NCBI GenBank assembly: GCA_027081115.1
Contig: JALWLD010000112.1
Coordinates: 124,001-188,000, forward strand
Direction of reading: 5' to 3'
DNA: 64,000 nucleotides
Source of the DNA: Sulfurovum sp.
GTDB lineage: Bacteria > Campylobacterota > Campylobacteria > Campylobacterales > Sulfurovaceae
Numbering within the stretch: position 1 is the stretch's first letter; each line of letters opens with the position of its first letter. Shown here piece by piece: positions 54,605 through 63,686 of this stretch. The notes under the pieces were generated by a model. That model had not been told where the DNA came from. It made no database searches and saw only the letters and a program-made list of their open reading frames with translations. Position numbers and translations under genes: made by a program.

Positions 54605-55294
54605 TTAACTTACGCGTGTGAACATAGACTCTATTTTTACACTTAACCCTGTAGCTTTTTTGATAGTTTTTTCCATCTTTTTATGGACGGTTTCAATATC
54701 TTTTAAAAGTACACCACTTAGGTACTTTGATTTAAAGACAAACTCCAGTCTATAAAGTGGATAATCTAATTTTGCATGAAGTGCTTTATCATAGATTTTA
54801 ATATCCATAAATGGATTAGTCTTTTTCTCTTTGGCTGTTTTGTAGTAAGTAGTGTTCTTCCATGGAAGTGGCGTTCTAATCCTACATAATGCCTTAATAA
54901 TACTCTTGGGTATGTTCCCCTTAAAATCAATGGCTACATCTAACCTTGTTACTTTGGTATATTGTAATCGACTCTCTAACTCCTGCAAGTGTTGCACCAG
55001 TAGCCGTGACCTCTCATTGTAGCCTTGCAGTCCTGCAAACTCTAAAGTTTGGCTCTTGGGAGTGGGTGCAAGGGTTTTGAGTGGTAGCGTTAATCCTAAA
55101 TATGTGTGAATGATCTTGGCTTCAATGATGTTTTTAGTCAATGCTTTACCAAAGGCTGCACTCCATACTTTGGGCTTAAATACGCTTCTACTCTTCACGG
55201 CTTCTATGCTATAATCTTGATGATGAATAAAGACTGCTTCCATAGTTTCACTGGAGAGATTAAGAGAGTCGATATTAACTCTCTTGCCCCTCAT
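54605..55294 (-). CDS. Replication-initiator-like protein (Rep_trans-type)
   Basis: 229 aa. The order TRLDVAIDFKG (about residue 118), then TTYYKTAKE and MDIKIYDKALH followed by LYRLEFVFKSKYLSG resembles rolling-circle replication initiators of the Rep_trans family (RLD-x-AxD, GSrkS, iYdK, RvElelK). No firm catalytic tyrosine can be pointed out. It would nick and start replication of the excised element. It overlaps the 104-aa gene upstream by 20 nt. The family call is moderate. Confidence 0.5.
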   Translation of the reverse strand: MRGKRVNIDSLNLSSETMEAVFIHHQDYSIEAVKSRSVFKPKVWSAAFGKALTKNIIEAKIIHTYLGLTLPLKTLAPTPKSQTLEFAGLQGYNERSRLLVQHLQELESRLQYTKVTRLDVAIDFKGNIPKSIIKALCRIRTPLPWKNTTYYKTAKEKKTNPFMDIKIYDKALHAKLDYPLYRLEFVFKSKYLSGVLLKDIETVHKKMEKTIKKATGLSVKIESMFTRVS

Positions 55295-55589
55295 CTTTAA
55301 ACCACTCTCTTACTTCACGTTTCCATTCAGTAGTTAGTCTAAAAATACCTATTTTTGCTTTTTTACCATTCTCTTTGATCACGGTTCTAGGTTCTGTATA
55401 AAGATTGTCTTTTACTTCCTCATGTGTGACCTTGAAATGCCTTTTAAGCTTCTTTCGTAGGTGTTGTATAATGTCAGGTAAATAGTGACAGTTAAAGATG
55501 TATGCGTGGTGCTGTTGCACTCTGTCATCATCTACCAAACACATCTTTAATATCTTTTCTTCTGTTGGTGTGAGTAGTGGCTTTTTCAT
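55275..55589 (-). CDS. Element-encoded protein, unknown, possibly winged helix
   Basis: 104 aa. It begins LTPTEEKILKMCLVDDD, which suggests a transcription-factor-like first helix, and later has LPDIIQHLRKKLKRHFKVTHEE and IGIFRLTTEWKREV. This is compatible with a winged helix-turn-helix. It starts directly after the AlpA-type gene stop with no gap and overlaps the Rep-like gene, so all three are in one operon. Confidence 0.5.
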   Translation of the reverse strand: MKKPLLTPTEEKILKMCLVDDDRVQQHHAYIFNCHYLPDIIQHLRKKLKRHFKVTHEEVKDNLYTEPRTVIKENGKKAKIGIFRLTTEWKREVREWFKDEGQES

Positions 55590-55814
55590 TTAAGCCACCT
55601 CTACACTTGCATTGATAAACGCTTCAAGTTCTGAACGTTTGAAGATTGTTACTCTATCACTTAGCTTGTACGCTTTGAGTTTTCCTTGATTTACCCATAA
55701 CCATACTGTACTAAGTCCACACCCTAAAAACTTGGCTGTTTCCTTTGCTCTCATATTCTCTACTATTGCTGTTTCACTTTGTTTATTGCGACGTTCTGTT
55801 TCTGTATTTGTCAT
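55590..55814 (-). CDS. AlpA/MerR-type helix-turn-helix regulator (excisionase-like)
   Basis: 74 aa. The core MRAKETAKFLGCGLSTVWLW followed by NQGKLKAYKLSDRVTIFKRS is the standard AlpA/excisionase DNA-binding fold. In P4-like elements it activates the integrase or helps excision. A perfect 26-bp palindrome at 55893-55918 lies upstream and may be its site. Confidence 0.75.
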   Translation of the reverse strand: MTNTETERRNKQSETAIVENMRAKETAKFLGCGLSTVWLWVNQGKLKAYKLSDRVTIFKRSELEAFINASVEVA

Positions 55815-55892
55815 TTTTGACTTCCTTAATCTATAAGGAACTCAACGCGTTTCGTTCTGGTTTAGTAGGCTATCCCCAATGGATAGTTTGCA

Positions 55893-55918
55893 ACACCTTA
55901 TAATGCATTATAAGGTGT
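55893..55918. repeat. Perfect 26-bp palindrome in the element
   Basis: Arms ACACCTTATAATG and its exact reverse complement meet without a loop. A second inverted repeat CTATCC/GGATAG (55870-55886) lies next to it. The location between the unknown 303-aa gene and the AlpA-type gene fits an operator, terminator or origin. Confidence 0.7.
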
Positions 55919-55997
55919 GAAACACTACCTAAAACAGGAAAGTTAAGTCTATGCTATTACACAGTAAAAAAAGTAGGGTAAATCGTGGGAGTCCGTA

Positions 55998-56909
55998 TTA
56001 ATTGGGTTTACTCGTTAGTATTGGCTTAAAATTTTCTTCTATTGCTGTTTGTGTTGTCCATACATTTTTGATTTCTTTTATATGTGCAGGGATATTTTTT
56101 TCAAATTCGACTGAATAATAATCATTTACTTTTTGAAAAAGTGCGTCATGATTATTTTTAATAAAAGAGATAGCCTGTTTACTAAAACTATGTTCTGTCT
56201 TTATCTCTTCTAATGTTATATCGAAAAAAATATCAATTATGGCTAGAGATTGTTTTTTAGTCATCTCTGGAAAATAATACAACAGGTCAAAATGTAAGCA
56301 TTTTAAATAAGCTCTCTCCCCTAATGGTTTTAAGTATGCTTTTGTTTTAGGTCTCAATATTAAATTATTTGTACGTTCTGTATTGTTTACTGTTATCGCA
56401 TCATGTCGTATTTTCTTTGTATTTAAAAATCTTTCTAATATCTCAATAGCAAATTTAAAATTGTTCTTGAGATAATACTTTATAACTCCAGTGTAGTTAT
56501 CTACTATTCTTAAACCTTGCACATTATTAATACTTTTATCTAAATATAAATAGTTATCTAAAAAATCTAAAAAATCATCATCAGAAAGAATATCTTTTAA
56601 TTTTTTTAATTTCTTCCTATGCCCTGTTTCAACTTTGCATAATTCATTATTCATTTTTATATAATATTGGTACTTATTAATAATATCCAACATGTATTTT
56701 ATATTCTTTTCTGCAAACCCCTCAAATACACACTTTTTTTCTTTAAACTCTTGAATAGTACAATCTAAGTGTAAGTACCCATTAATACTCTGATTTTTTA
56801 GTATTGGTAAAGACTTATCTTTCGTCAGTGTTTTAAGTGCTTCTGCATAATCAAAATCAGGTTCTACTTTTGAAGCCGCCCATTCTATAATTACTTCTTC
56901 TATTGTCAT
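55998..56909 (-). CDS. Unknown 303-aa protein coupled to the integrase
   Basis: 303 aa, AT-rich and lysine/asparagine-rich, mostly predicted helices. Sections such as LDNYLYLDKSINNVQGLRIV and LHFDLLYYFPEMTKKQS do not match any family I know. Its ATG overlaps the integrase stop (ATGA), so it is translated with it. Genes at this place in satellites are often cargo, including anti-phage factors, but no enzyme motif is visible. Confidence 0.55.
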   Translation of the reverse strand: MTIEEVIIEWAASKVEPDFDYAEALKTLTKDKSLPILKNQSINGYLHLDCTIQEFKEKKCVFEGFAEKNIKYMLDIINKYQYYIKMNNELCKVETGHRKKLKKLKDILSDDDFLDFLDNYLYLDKSINNVQGLRIVDNYTGVIKYYLKNNFKFAIEILERFLNTKKIRHDAITVNNTERTNNLILRPKTKAYLKPLGERAYLKCLHFDLLYYFPEMTKKQSLAIIDIFFDITLEEIKTEHSFSKQAISFIKNNHDALFQKVNDYYSVEFEKNIPAHIKEIKNVWTTQTAIEENFKPILTSKPN

Positions 56910-58111
56910 TTCTTTACCCCCTCCAAAAAATCAGCGTACCATTGAACAAGCTCTCTCTTCTTCTCTGTATATTCTGCTCTATTGTATGCACCTCTCACTT
57001 TATCTTTTTCAACGTGAGCCAATAACGCTTCTATTACATCACTATCTTTACCGTGTTCATTTGCTATGGTAGAAAACATTGCTCTAAAGCCGTGAGGTAC
57101 TATCTCATCTCCAAAGTCTAAGCGTTTTAGTGCAGAACTTATCGCTACATCTGTAAGAGGTCTTGTCCTACTTAGTGGAGAGTGAAACACATATTTAGCA
57201 TCGTGTGTGTATTGTCCTACCTCTTCGAGTATGGCTATGGCTTGATCACTTAGTGGTAATTTATGCTCTTTGCCTGACTTCATTTTACTTGCAGGGATAG
57301 TCCAAAGTTTTTTCTTTAAATCAAACTCACTCCAAACAGCTTTACGGATATTTGCAGAACGTACAAAAACATAGGGTAAAAAGCGTAAAAGATGTCTTGT
57401 AGTAAATGAACCCTTGTATCCGTCAATTGCTCTCAATAGCTCTCCTATACGCTTAGGCTCGGTAATAGTCTTGTACTCTTCATTTGTAAACTTCTTTAGT
57501 GCTATGGTCTTATCAATGTCCGCTACGATGTTATGCTCCACCTTATCAAACTGTAGGGCATATTTCCATATTTGATTGGCTAAGTTGAGGTAACGGTGTG
57601 CAGTTTCCAACGCTCCACGCTGTTGTACATAAGTAGCGATAGATACCAAATCCCCTTTTGTAACTTTATCAATAGGCATTGCACCTATAAAGGGGTAAAA
57701 ATCTCTCTTTAATGCTCTCTCATATCTCACATAGGTACTTGGTGCTAATTCATCTTTTCGCATCTTTAGATAATCTTCTGCTACATCTTGAAAAGTGTTT
57801 CTAATATCTTTTCGTTTTGCTATCTTTTTCTCTTGCTTCTCCCGTGAGGGGTTTATCCCTTTAGCAACTTTACTTTTAAGCCCTCGATGTATCTCTCTTG
57901 CATCTTTTAGACTTATCGCTGGGTACTTACCAATAGAGTACAAATACTTTTTATTATGAAGTGAAAAGTTATATCTCCATAACTTACCACCCTTTGCAGT
58001 AGCCAGCAAATAAAGTCCTCCACCATCGGGGTATCTTTTATCTTTTAATATGCCGTTATCGTTATTTGGTTTTGCATTTTTGATTGTACGCTCTGTAAGA
58101 GTTCCCATCAT
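56906..58111 (-). CDS. Tyrosine-type integrase, P4/DUF4102 family
   Basis: 401 aa. An N-terminal DUF4102 arm-binding domain (LTERTIKNAKP, PDGGGLYLLA, YPAISLKDAREIHRG) is followed by a core-binding domain and a catalytic domain with arginine in FVRSANIRKAVW, HGFR, LLAH and the nucleophile in GAYNRAEY. It is read away from tRNA-Ala, whose 3' end it would use as attachment site. The stop overlaps the next gene. Confidence 0.93.
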   Translation of the reverse strand: MMGTLTERTIKNAKPNNDNGILKDKRYPDGGGLYLLATAKGGKLWRYNFSLHNKKYLYSIGKYPAISLKDAREIHRGLKSKVAKGINPSREKQEKKIAKRKDIRNTFQDVAEDYLKMRKDELAPSTYVRYERALKRDFYPFIGAMPIDKVTKGDLVSIATYVQQRGALETAHRYLNLANQIWKYALQFDKVEHNIVADIDKTIALKKFTNEEYKTITEPKRIGELLRAIDGYKGSFTTRHLLRFLPYVFVRSANIRKAVWSEFDLKKKLWTIPASKMKSGKEHKLPLSDQAIAILEEVGQYTHDAKYVFHSPLSRTRPLTDVAISSALKRLDFGDEIVPHGFRAMFSTIANEHGKDSDVIEALLAHVEKDKVRGAYNRAEYTEKKRELVQWYADFLEGVKK

Positions 58112-58292
58112 ATCCCCTAAGTAGTCATTTAGTAGTATGTAAAGTCTAAAATTACTTTATTACTACTCATATTACTACTATTGAGCTTAGATTACTACCA
58201 TACACATTAAACTATGTTAGACTATAAAAGTGGTACAATGTTCGTATATAAGGGGTTTATGTAGATTATATTGAGTAAGTTGGATTGTAGGT
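58112..58292. other. Spacer between integrase and tRNA-Ala
   Basis: 181 bp, AT-rich, with several ATTACTA-like words near 58152-58200 (ATTACTT, ATTACTACT). It is the likely integrase promoter and arm-site region; no gene is visible. Confidence 0.35.
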
Positions 58293-58306
58293 TGGTGGAG
58301 CATAAC
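58292..58306. repeat. Right attachment repeat inside tRNA-Ala
   Basis: TTGGTGGAGCATAAC, the tRNA-Ala CCA end and 3' acceptor strand plus one flanking base. It matches 53700-53714. Confidence 0.8.
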
Positions 58307-58368
58307 GGGATCGAACCGATGACCTCTTCGCTGCCAGCGAAGCGCTCTCCCAGCTGAGCTAATGCCCC
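58293..58368 (-). tRNA. tRNA-Ala, anticodon GGC
   Basis: 76-nt cloverleaf with encoded CCA. Anticodon stem CTTCG/CGAAG, loop CTGGCAG. The acceptor GGGGCAT/ATGCTCC contains the G3-U70 pair that marks alanine tRNAs. Its 3' end is the integration site of the element. Confidence 0.96.
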
Positions 58369-58432
58369 AATGTTGTTATTGGGTTAGGATTGTATCAAAA
58401 GGCAGGTTAAATATCCTACCTTTTTAAAAAAT

Positions 58433-58714
58433 TTATGAACGTTCTGTCACTTCAAGAAGGTGGTAACCAAACTGTGTTTGTACAGGACCATGTACTACAC
58501 CTACTTCATCGTTGAAAACCACTTTGTCAAATTCTGGTACCATTTGCCCTTGTGAGAATGTACCAAGATCACCACCACTTGCACCTGATGGACAAGTTGA
58601 GTTCTCTTTTGCTGCCTGTTCAAATGTGATCTCTCCAGAGTTGATCTGCTCTTTAAGTTCATTACATTTTGCTTCACTGTCTACTAAAATATGTCTTGCA
58701 CTTGCTGTTGCCAT
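58433..58714 (-). CDS. Parvulin-type peptidyl-prolyl isomerase
   Basis: A single parvulin domain of 93 aa with no signal peptide, so cytoplasmic. ASARHILV at the start, FEQAAKENSTCPSG, GGDLGTFSQGQMVPEFD and TQFGYHLLEV are the family motifs. The start MATASARH at 58714 has AAGGAA 6 nt upstream; the longer frame overlaps dnaG. Confidence 0.9.
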   Translation of the reverse strand: MATASARHILVDSEAKCNELKEQINSGEITFEQAAKENSTCPSGASGGDLGTFSQGQMVPEFDKVVFNDEVGVVHGPVQTQFGYHLLEVTERS

Positions 58715-58724
58715 AATTGATTCC

Positions 58725-60383
58725 TTAAATATTGGTATCAAAAGAGACGAGTTCACCTCTTTTGAGTCGTGGTATTATATCGGTTTTTATTTTACGTATC
58801 ATAAACATCTTTTTGTCTAAAGGTATATTTCCATTTCCTTTGATACTTTTCAACTTTCCATCATAATGTTTAATGAGAAAATTACGCAATACGTTTTGTA
58901 ATTCCTCTTCATTCATAACTTCAAAGGTGTCATCTACTGCCAGCCCCATAAGATGAGGATGCTCTTTCTCTCCAGCTATCAGTGCAGAAAAAAGTTCCGC
59001 ATAGCCACCAAACATATTGACATCTATGACATCCAAAACAGAGTCAATAAGGTTTGGTTTTTCCAGCAATGTTTTCAATATACTCAACTGTGCCACATCA
59101 TCACGTTTTTGTGAAAAATTTTCACGTGTATTGCCCAGATTGACCTGTTTCCCAAAAAGTGCAGGAGAGACACCTAAAAGAGTTGCTGCCATGGGAATGT
59201 ATGCATCTTTTATAATAGGGGTTAACGTATCTAAAAACTGTTTGGCATTACCAAAAGCAGCTTCTTTGGCTCTTGGATCATTCAGGTCAAAAGCTTCAAT
59301 GGTCTGCTCCAACACAAAAGGAATGAGTGCTTTGGCACCGCGAAGCAGTTTTGCAACCTCTTCACTCTGCCCCTTGGCAATAAGATCTGCAGGGTCCTGC
59401 CCATCAGGAAAAAGCACTACGCCACCATCAAAACCGGCATGAGAAAGCATCTGTGCTGCCTTCATAGCAGCGGCTTGTCCTGCCTTGTCTCCATCATAGG
59501 CCAAGATGATCCGGGGATCACCCTTTCTAAGAAGTGGCAAATGTTCAGGAGTTAATGCAGTTCCCATTGAAGCTACTGCTTCTGTAAAACCGGCCTGATG
59601 AAACATGATCACATCCAAATATCCTTCACACACAATCAATTTTTTATTTTTATAAATACTCTCTTTTGCCAGATCATACCCGTAAAGGAGTCTTGATTTG
59701 TTAAAGAGTTTGGTTTGTGGCGAGTTGATGTATTTGGCAGGATGGTTGGTAATAGTTCTCCCTCCAAATCCTACAGCTGCTCCAGATGCAGAAAAAATAG
59801 GAAAAGTGATACGTTCAACCAGTCTGGCATAAAACCTCCCTCCTCCTTCTCCTTGGGCAATAACACCAGCATCTACCGCTTTAGGTAGAGGCAGCAGTGT
59901 TGTATTTAAAAAGTTTATCACGGAGTTACCATCAGGCACATAACCAATACCAAACTTTTGAATGGAACTTTCGGCTACCCCTCTGTCTAAAAGATACTGT
60001 CGCGCTGTTTGGTTGTGTTCCAGGTTCTTCACATACCAGGTCTGTATGGCTTCAAGTACTCTTTTTGCATCTGAGTAGTCAGAGGATCCTTTCGTGTAGT
60101 TTAGGGAAAAGTTAAACATGGATGCCAGTTTTTCAATGGCTTCAGGGTAGGTCAACTTCTCCAGTTCCATCACAAACTTAATGCTGTCTCCACCCACACC
60201 ACAACCAAAACAATGGTAAATCTGTTTGGAAGGGCTCACTACAAAAGAGGGTGTTTTTTCTCCATGGAAGGGGCAGTTTGCTTTGTAGTTTGCACCAGCT
60301 TTTCGTAACTCTACAAAATTACCGATGACATCAACAATATCAATACTGTTTTTAAGGGATTCAATGGAGGCATTATCTATCAT
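58725..60383 (-). CDS. dnaG: DNA primase
   Basis: 552 aa. N-terminal zinc finger CPFHGEKTPSF...YHCFGCGVGGD (about 38-66), the catalytic TOPRIM with LIVCEGYLDVI and LAYDGDKAGQAAA, and a C-terminal helicase-binding region. It makes RNA primers for replication. The start MIDNASIESLK at 60383 matches the family's N-terminus; an upstream GTG/ATG-type frame to 60431 adds residues that are not conserved. Confidence 0.95.
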   Translation of the reverse strand: MIDNASIESLKNSIDIVDVIGNFVELRKAGANYKANCPFHGEKTPSFVVSPSKQIYHCFGCGVGGDSIKFVMELEKLTYPEAIEKLASMFNFSLNYTKGSSDYSDAKRVLEAIQTWYVKNLEHNQTARQYLLDRGVAESSIQKFGIGYVPDGNSVINFLNTTLLPLPKAVDAGVIAQGEGGGRFYARLVERITFPIFSASGAAVGFGGRTITNHPAKYINSPQTKLFNKSRLLYGYDLAKESIYKNKKLIVCEGYLDVIMFHQAGFTEAVASMGTALTPEHLPLLRKGDPRIILAYDGDKAGQAAAMKAAQMLSHAGFDGGVVLFPDGQDPADLIAKGQSEEVAKLLRGAKALIPFVLEQTIEAFDLNDPRAKEAAFGNAKQFLDTLTPIIKDAYIPMAATLLGVSPALFGKQVNLGNTRENFSQKRDDVAQLSILKTLLEKPNLIDSVLDVIDVNMFGGYAELFSALIAGEKEHPHLMGLAVDDTFEVMNEEELQNVLRNFLIKHYDGKLKSIKGNGNIPLDKKMFMIRKIKTDIIPRLKRGELVSFDTNI

Positions 60384-60460
60384 ATAGGAATTATATCTAA
60401 TTAGGTATAATAATACCCTCAGAATAGACAAAGATACAATTCATCTTGTAAAGGCAGCAC

Positions 60461-61507
60461 GTGGAAAACTTTTTACCCGGATACAAAGACCCTTTGTTCA
60501 GTATTTTACTCATTGTTGTTGTCTCTTTGATTATTGCTGTTGCTACCTATGGGTGGGGGCTTTATAAACAGCAAAAGGAGCAGGGAAATCTCTTAAAGTT
60601 TTTAGACAAATTTGACTCCGCAGAGTGTGCACTTGATACTTCGGACATGCCTTTTGAAGCACATCTCTTAAAGCCTCTCTCCCTGCTTGCAAAAGCCTTT
60701 GAAAACTCAGGAGAGTACCATAAATCCATCTCTATTTACCTCTATCTGATCAAGCATATCAGCCATGACCAGGGGAAACTCGAACTCATGGAGAGACTGG
60801 GAAAAACCTACCTGCATGCTGGATTTTTGGAAAGGTCACGAAGTATTTATGTAGAAGTATTACGTAAAAAACCTCGCAGTGTAAAAGTACTGTATGAACT
60901 GGGTGTAGTTTATGAAATGATGCATCAGTACGACAAAGCCAAAGAAGTCATAGAACCCTTGGAACTTCTGGGGGAAAATACATATAACCTCAAAAAGTTT
61001 CTTGAACTCTCACAGATCACTTCGTCAAAAGGTATGTCTATCGAAGAGAAGATAAGCAAACTCAAACAGCTACTTCACGATGAGCCAAACCTTTACCGTC
61101 AAGTCATCTCCGTATTATTGCAATTAGATACACAAATTGCCTGGGAGACCATCGATGTAGAGCGTATTGAGGAGATTTTGGATATCTTCTGGTTCTTACC
61201 AAATTCACAAGTCGATTTAGATATAATTTCGTCAAATAATGCGCTGCATACACTCTATTATGCTAAAGGGTATCTGCAAAAACCACCAAAAGAAAAAAGT
61301 AATATCTTTACGCTAGATATGTTGGCTACGGCCAGAAAAGGTGGCTTTGAGGAAGGAGAACTGCTCTTCTCCTATTTGTGTAAAAAATGTAAGCAGAGCT
61401 ACCCTGTCTCTTTTAAACGCTGTCCAAACTGTATGGCCATAAACTCTGTAAAGGTAGAAGAAGAAATTGCAAAATCAAGCCCGAAAACAAATTACTCTCT
61501 ACTCTGA
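60461..61507 (+). CDS. Membrane-anchored TPR protein with zinc ribbon (LapB-like)
   Basis: 348 aa. One N-terminal helix (about 13-33), tetratricopeptide repeats from about 70 to 240 (LLAKAFENSGEYHKSISIYL, LGKTYLHAGFLERSRSIYVE, ELGVVYEMMHQYDKAKEVIE) and a C-terminal rubredoxin-like knuckle CKKCKQSY...CPNC. This order is that of LapB/YciM, which controls LPS synthesis by way of LpxC turnover in E. coli; whether it does so here is not known. rnhA begins inside its last 41 nt. Confidence 0.7.
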   Translation: MENFLPGYKDPLFSILLIVVVSLIIAVATYGWGLYKQQKEQGNLLKFLDKFDSAECALDTSDMPFEAHLLKPLSLLAKAFENSGEYHKSISIYLYLIKHISHDQGKLELMERLGKTYLHAGFLERSRSIYVEVLRKKPRSVKVLYELGVVYEMMHQYDKAKEVIEPLELLGENTYNLKKFLELSQITSSKGMSIEEKISKLKQLLHDEPNLYRQVISVLLQLDTQIAWETIDVERIEEILDIFWFLPNSQVDLDIISSNNALHTLYYAKGYLQKPPKEKSNIFTLDMLATARKGGFEEGELLFSYLCKKCKQSYPVSFKRCPNCMAINSVKVEEEIAKSSPKTNYSLL

Positions 61508-61910
61508 TGGTTCAAGCCTGGGTAACCCCGGTCCAGGAGGCTACGGAGGCATACTGGAATTTAAAGGAAATCGTAAAGAGTACTTTGGCGGAGAAGCACA
61601 TACTACGAACAACCGTATGGAACTCCAGGGGGTTATTGAAGGCTTAAAGCTCTTAAAAGAGCCTTGTGATGTCGAAGTCATCTCAGACAGTTCTTATGTA
61701 ACCAAAGCCATTAATGAGTGGTTGGATGGCTGGGTACGAAAAAACTTTACCAAAGTAAAAAATGTAGATCTCTGGAAAGCATACCTTGAAGCTGCAAAGC
61801 CACACAATGTTCGTGGTACATGGGTACGTGGACATAATGGACACCCAGAAAATGAACGCTGCGATGAATTGGCACGTAATGAAGCTGAACGCATTAAAGC
61901 AACACAATAA
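61467..61910 (+). CDS. rnhA: Ribonuclease HI
   Basis: 147 aa. The four metal-binding acidic residues are recognisable in LYSDGSSLGNPGPGG, NNRMELQGV, VISDSSYV and ENERCDELAR. It removes RNA from RNA-DNA hybrids. The frame begins with TTG at 61467 inside the preceding gene; a later start close to KQITLYSDG is also possible. rnc follows 15 nt downstream. Confidence 0.92.
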   Translation: MQNQARKQITLYSDGSSLGNPGPGGYGGILEFKGNRKEYFGGEAHTTNNRMELQGVIEGLKLLKEPCDVEVISDSSYVTKAINEWLDGWVRKNFTKVKNVDLWKAYLEAAKPHNVRGTWVRGHNGHPENERCDELARNEAERIKATQ

Positions 61911-61925
61911 CATAAAGGAAAAACA

Positions 61926-62597
61926 ATGAACAATTACAGTCAACTTGAAAAAAGACTGAACTATACATTTGAAAACAAGCAATTGATTATTGAGGCTTTG
62001 ACACATAAAAGTTACAAAAAGCCTTACAATAATGAGCGGCTTGAATTTTTGGGAGATGCTGTACTGGATCTCATAGTCGGAGAATACCTCTTTGCAAAGT
62101 TCCCTAGCTCTAACGAAGGAATACTCTCAAAGATACGTGCCTCCTTGGTCAATGAAAGTGGCTTTACCCTGCTTGCCAAAGAGATTGACCTCGGAGAGTA
62201 TATCTACCTCTCTATGGCCGAAGAAAACAATAACGGAAGAAATAAACCTTCGTTACTTTCCAATGCATTTGAAGCCATTATCGGGGCTGTGTATCTTGAA
62301 GCCGGCTTGGTAAAAGCCAAAGAGATCTCCATAAAACTGCTTGAAGAGTGCCACCCGAAGATAGACTTGAAATCCCTGTCAAAAGATTATAAAACAGCAC
62401 TTCAGGAGTTGACACAGGCCACACATGGTGTAACACCTCACTATGAGATGCTTGGTTCTTCAGGGCCAGATCATAAAAAAGAGTTTGAGATTGCCATCAT
62501 TCTTAATGAAAAGACCATTGCCACAGCAAAAGGCAAAAGCAAAAAAGATGCGCAGCAAAAAGCAGCACAGATCGCATTAGAAAAATTAAAGGGCTAA
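61926..62597 (+). CDS. rnc: Ribonuclease III
   Basis: 223 aa. Catalytic motif [20 protein letters not shown] near residue 37, [13 protein letters not shown] and a C-terminal double-stranded RNA-binding domain ([11 protein letters not shown]...[17 protein letters not shown]). It processes rRNA and other duplex RNA. AAAGGAAAAACA precedes the ATG. aroC starts 1 nt after its stop. Confidence 0.96.
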   Translation: MNNYSQLEKRLNYTFENKQLIIEALTHKSYKKPYNNERLEFLGDAVLDLIVGEYLFAKFPSSNEGILSKIRASLVNESGFTLLAKEIDLGEYIYLSMAEENNNGRNKPSLLSNAFEAIIGAVYLEAGLVKAKEISIKLLEECHPKIDLKSLSKDYKTALQELTQATHGVTPHYEMLGSSGPDHKKEFEIAIILNEKTIATAKGKSKKDAQQKAAQIALEKLKG

Positions 62598-62598
62598 G

Positions 62599-63675
62599 AT
62601 GAATACCTTTGGAAAAAAACTGACGCTGACTACATTTGGAGAGTCTCACGGAAAAGCACTGGGATGTATACTTGATGGTGTCCCTGCCGGTCTGAAGATA
62701 GATGAAGCATTCATCCAATCTGAACTTGACAGAAGAAAACCAGGGAAAAGCAAACTGGAGACCGGACGTAAAGAGGATGACAAATTTGAAATACTCTCCG
62801 GTACCTTTGAAGGTCTAAGCACGGGTACACCCATTGCCATGATCATTTTCAATACCAATCAAAAATCCAAAGACTATGAGAATGTCAAAGACCTTTTCCG
62901 TCCCGGACATGCCGACTTCACCTACTTTCACAAGTATGGGCTAAGAGACTACCGAGGTGGCGGACGCTCCTCTGCAAGAGAGACAGCGGCAAGAGTTGCA
63001 GGTGGAGCCATTGCCAAACTTATACTCAAAGAACTTGGTATTTCTGTCCAAAGTGGTCTGTGTGAAGTAGATGGTATCAAAGGAGAAATACAAAACTTTG
63101 ACTATGCAAAAACATCTAAGATGTACGCACTTGACCCAAACAAAGAGGCTGAACAGGAAGCAGCTATCTTGAGAGCCAAAGAGAACCATGACTCGGTTGG
63201 TGGCGTAGTATTGACCACGGCAACAGGAGTACCCATTGGACTGGGAGAACCACTCTACTACAAACTTGATGCCATACTTGCTGAAGCGATGATGGGCATC
63301 AATGCTGCTAAAGCAGTAGAGATCGGTGACGGTATTGCAAGTACTCATCTTAAAGGTTCCCAAAACAATGATGCCATTACACTTGAAGGCTTTAGAAGCA
63401 ACCATGCCGGAGGTATCTTAGGTGGTATTTCAAATGGAGATACCATCATTGTAAAGACACACTTTAAACCTACACCTTCCATCTTTCAAGAACAAGACAC
63501 TATAACAACCTACAATGAAGAGGTAAAGTGTAACTTGAAGGGGAGACATGACCCTTGTGTTGCTTTGCGTGGTGCAGTAGTGTGTGAAGCAATGATGGCA
63601 TTAACACTGGCCGACATGACCCTGCTTAATATGGGTAAGAAAATGGAACACTTAACTTCCATCTACAGTAACTAA
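62599..63675 (+). CDS. aroC: Chorismate synthase
   Basis: 358 aa, last step of the shikimate pathway, needing reduced FMN. Signatures are GESHGKALGCILDGVPAG near the start, RDYRGGGRSSARETA and SNHAGGILGGISNGD, with RGAVVCEAMMALTLAD near the end. The order rnhA-rnc-aroC matches H. pylori as I recall it. Confidence 0.97.
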   Translation: MNTFGKKLTLTTFGESHGKALGCILDGVPAGLKIDEAFIQSELDRRKPGKSKLETGRKEDDKFEILSGTFEGLSTGTPIAMIIFNTNQKSKDYENVKDLFRPGHADFTYFHKYGLRDYRGGGRSSARETAARVAGGAIAKLILKELGISVQSGLCEVDGIKGEIQNFDYAKTSKMYALDPNKEAEQEAAILRAKENHDSVGGVVLTTATGVPIGLGEPLYYKLDAILAEAMMGINAAKAVEIGDGIASTHLKGSQNNDAITLEGFRSNHAGGILGGISNGDTIIVKTHFKPTPSIFQEQDTITTYNEEVKCNLKGRHDPCVALRGAVVCEAMMALTLADMTLLNMGKKMEHLTSIYSN

Positions 63676-63686
63676 GGAATTTTATA

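Larger units (their letters stand above)
53700..58306. mobile_element. Integrated genetic element at tRNA-Ala, 4.6 kb
   Basis: Bounded by a 15-bp direct repeat that copies the 3' end of tRNA-Ala, with a P4-type integrase next to the tRNA. Content: 107-aa protein, Rep-like protein, 104-aa protein, AlpA-type regulator, unknown 303-aa protein and integrase, all on the minus strand. There are no phage structural genes, conjugation genes or transposase. The pattern suits a phage satellite or a small integrative plasmid. Confidence 0.8.
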
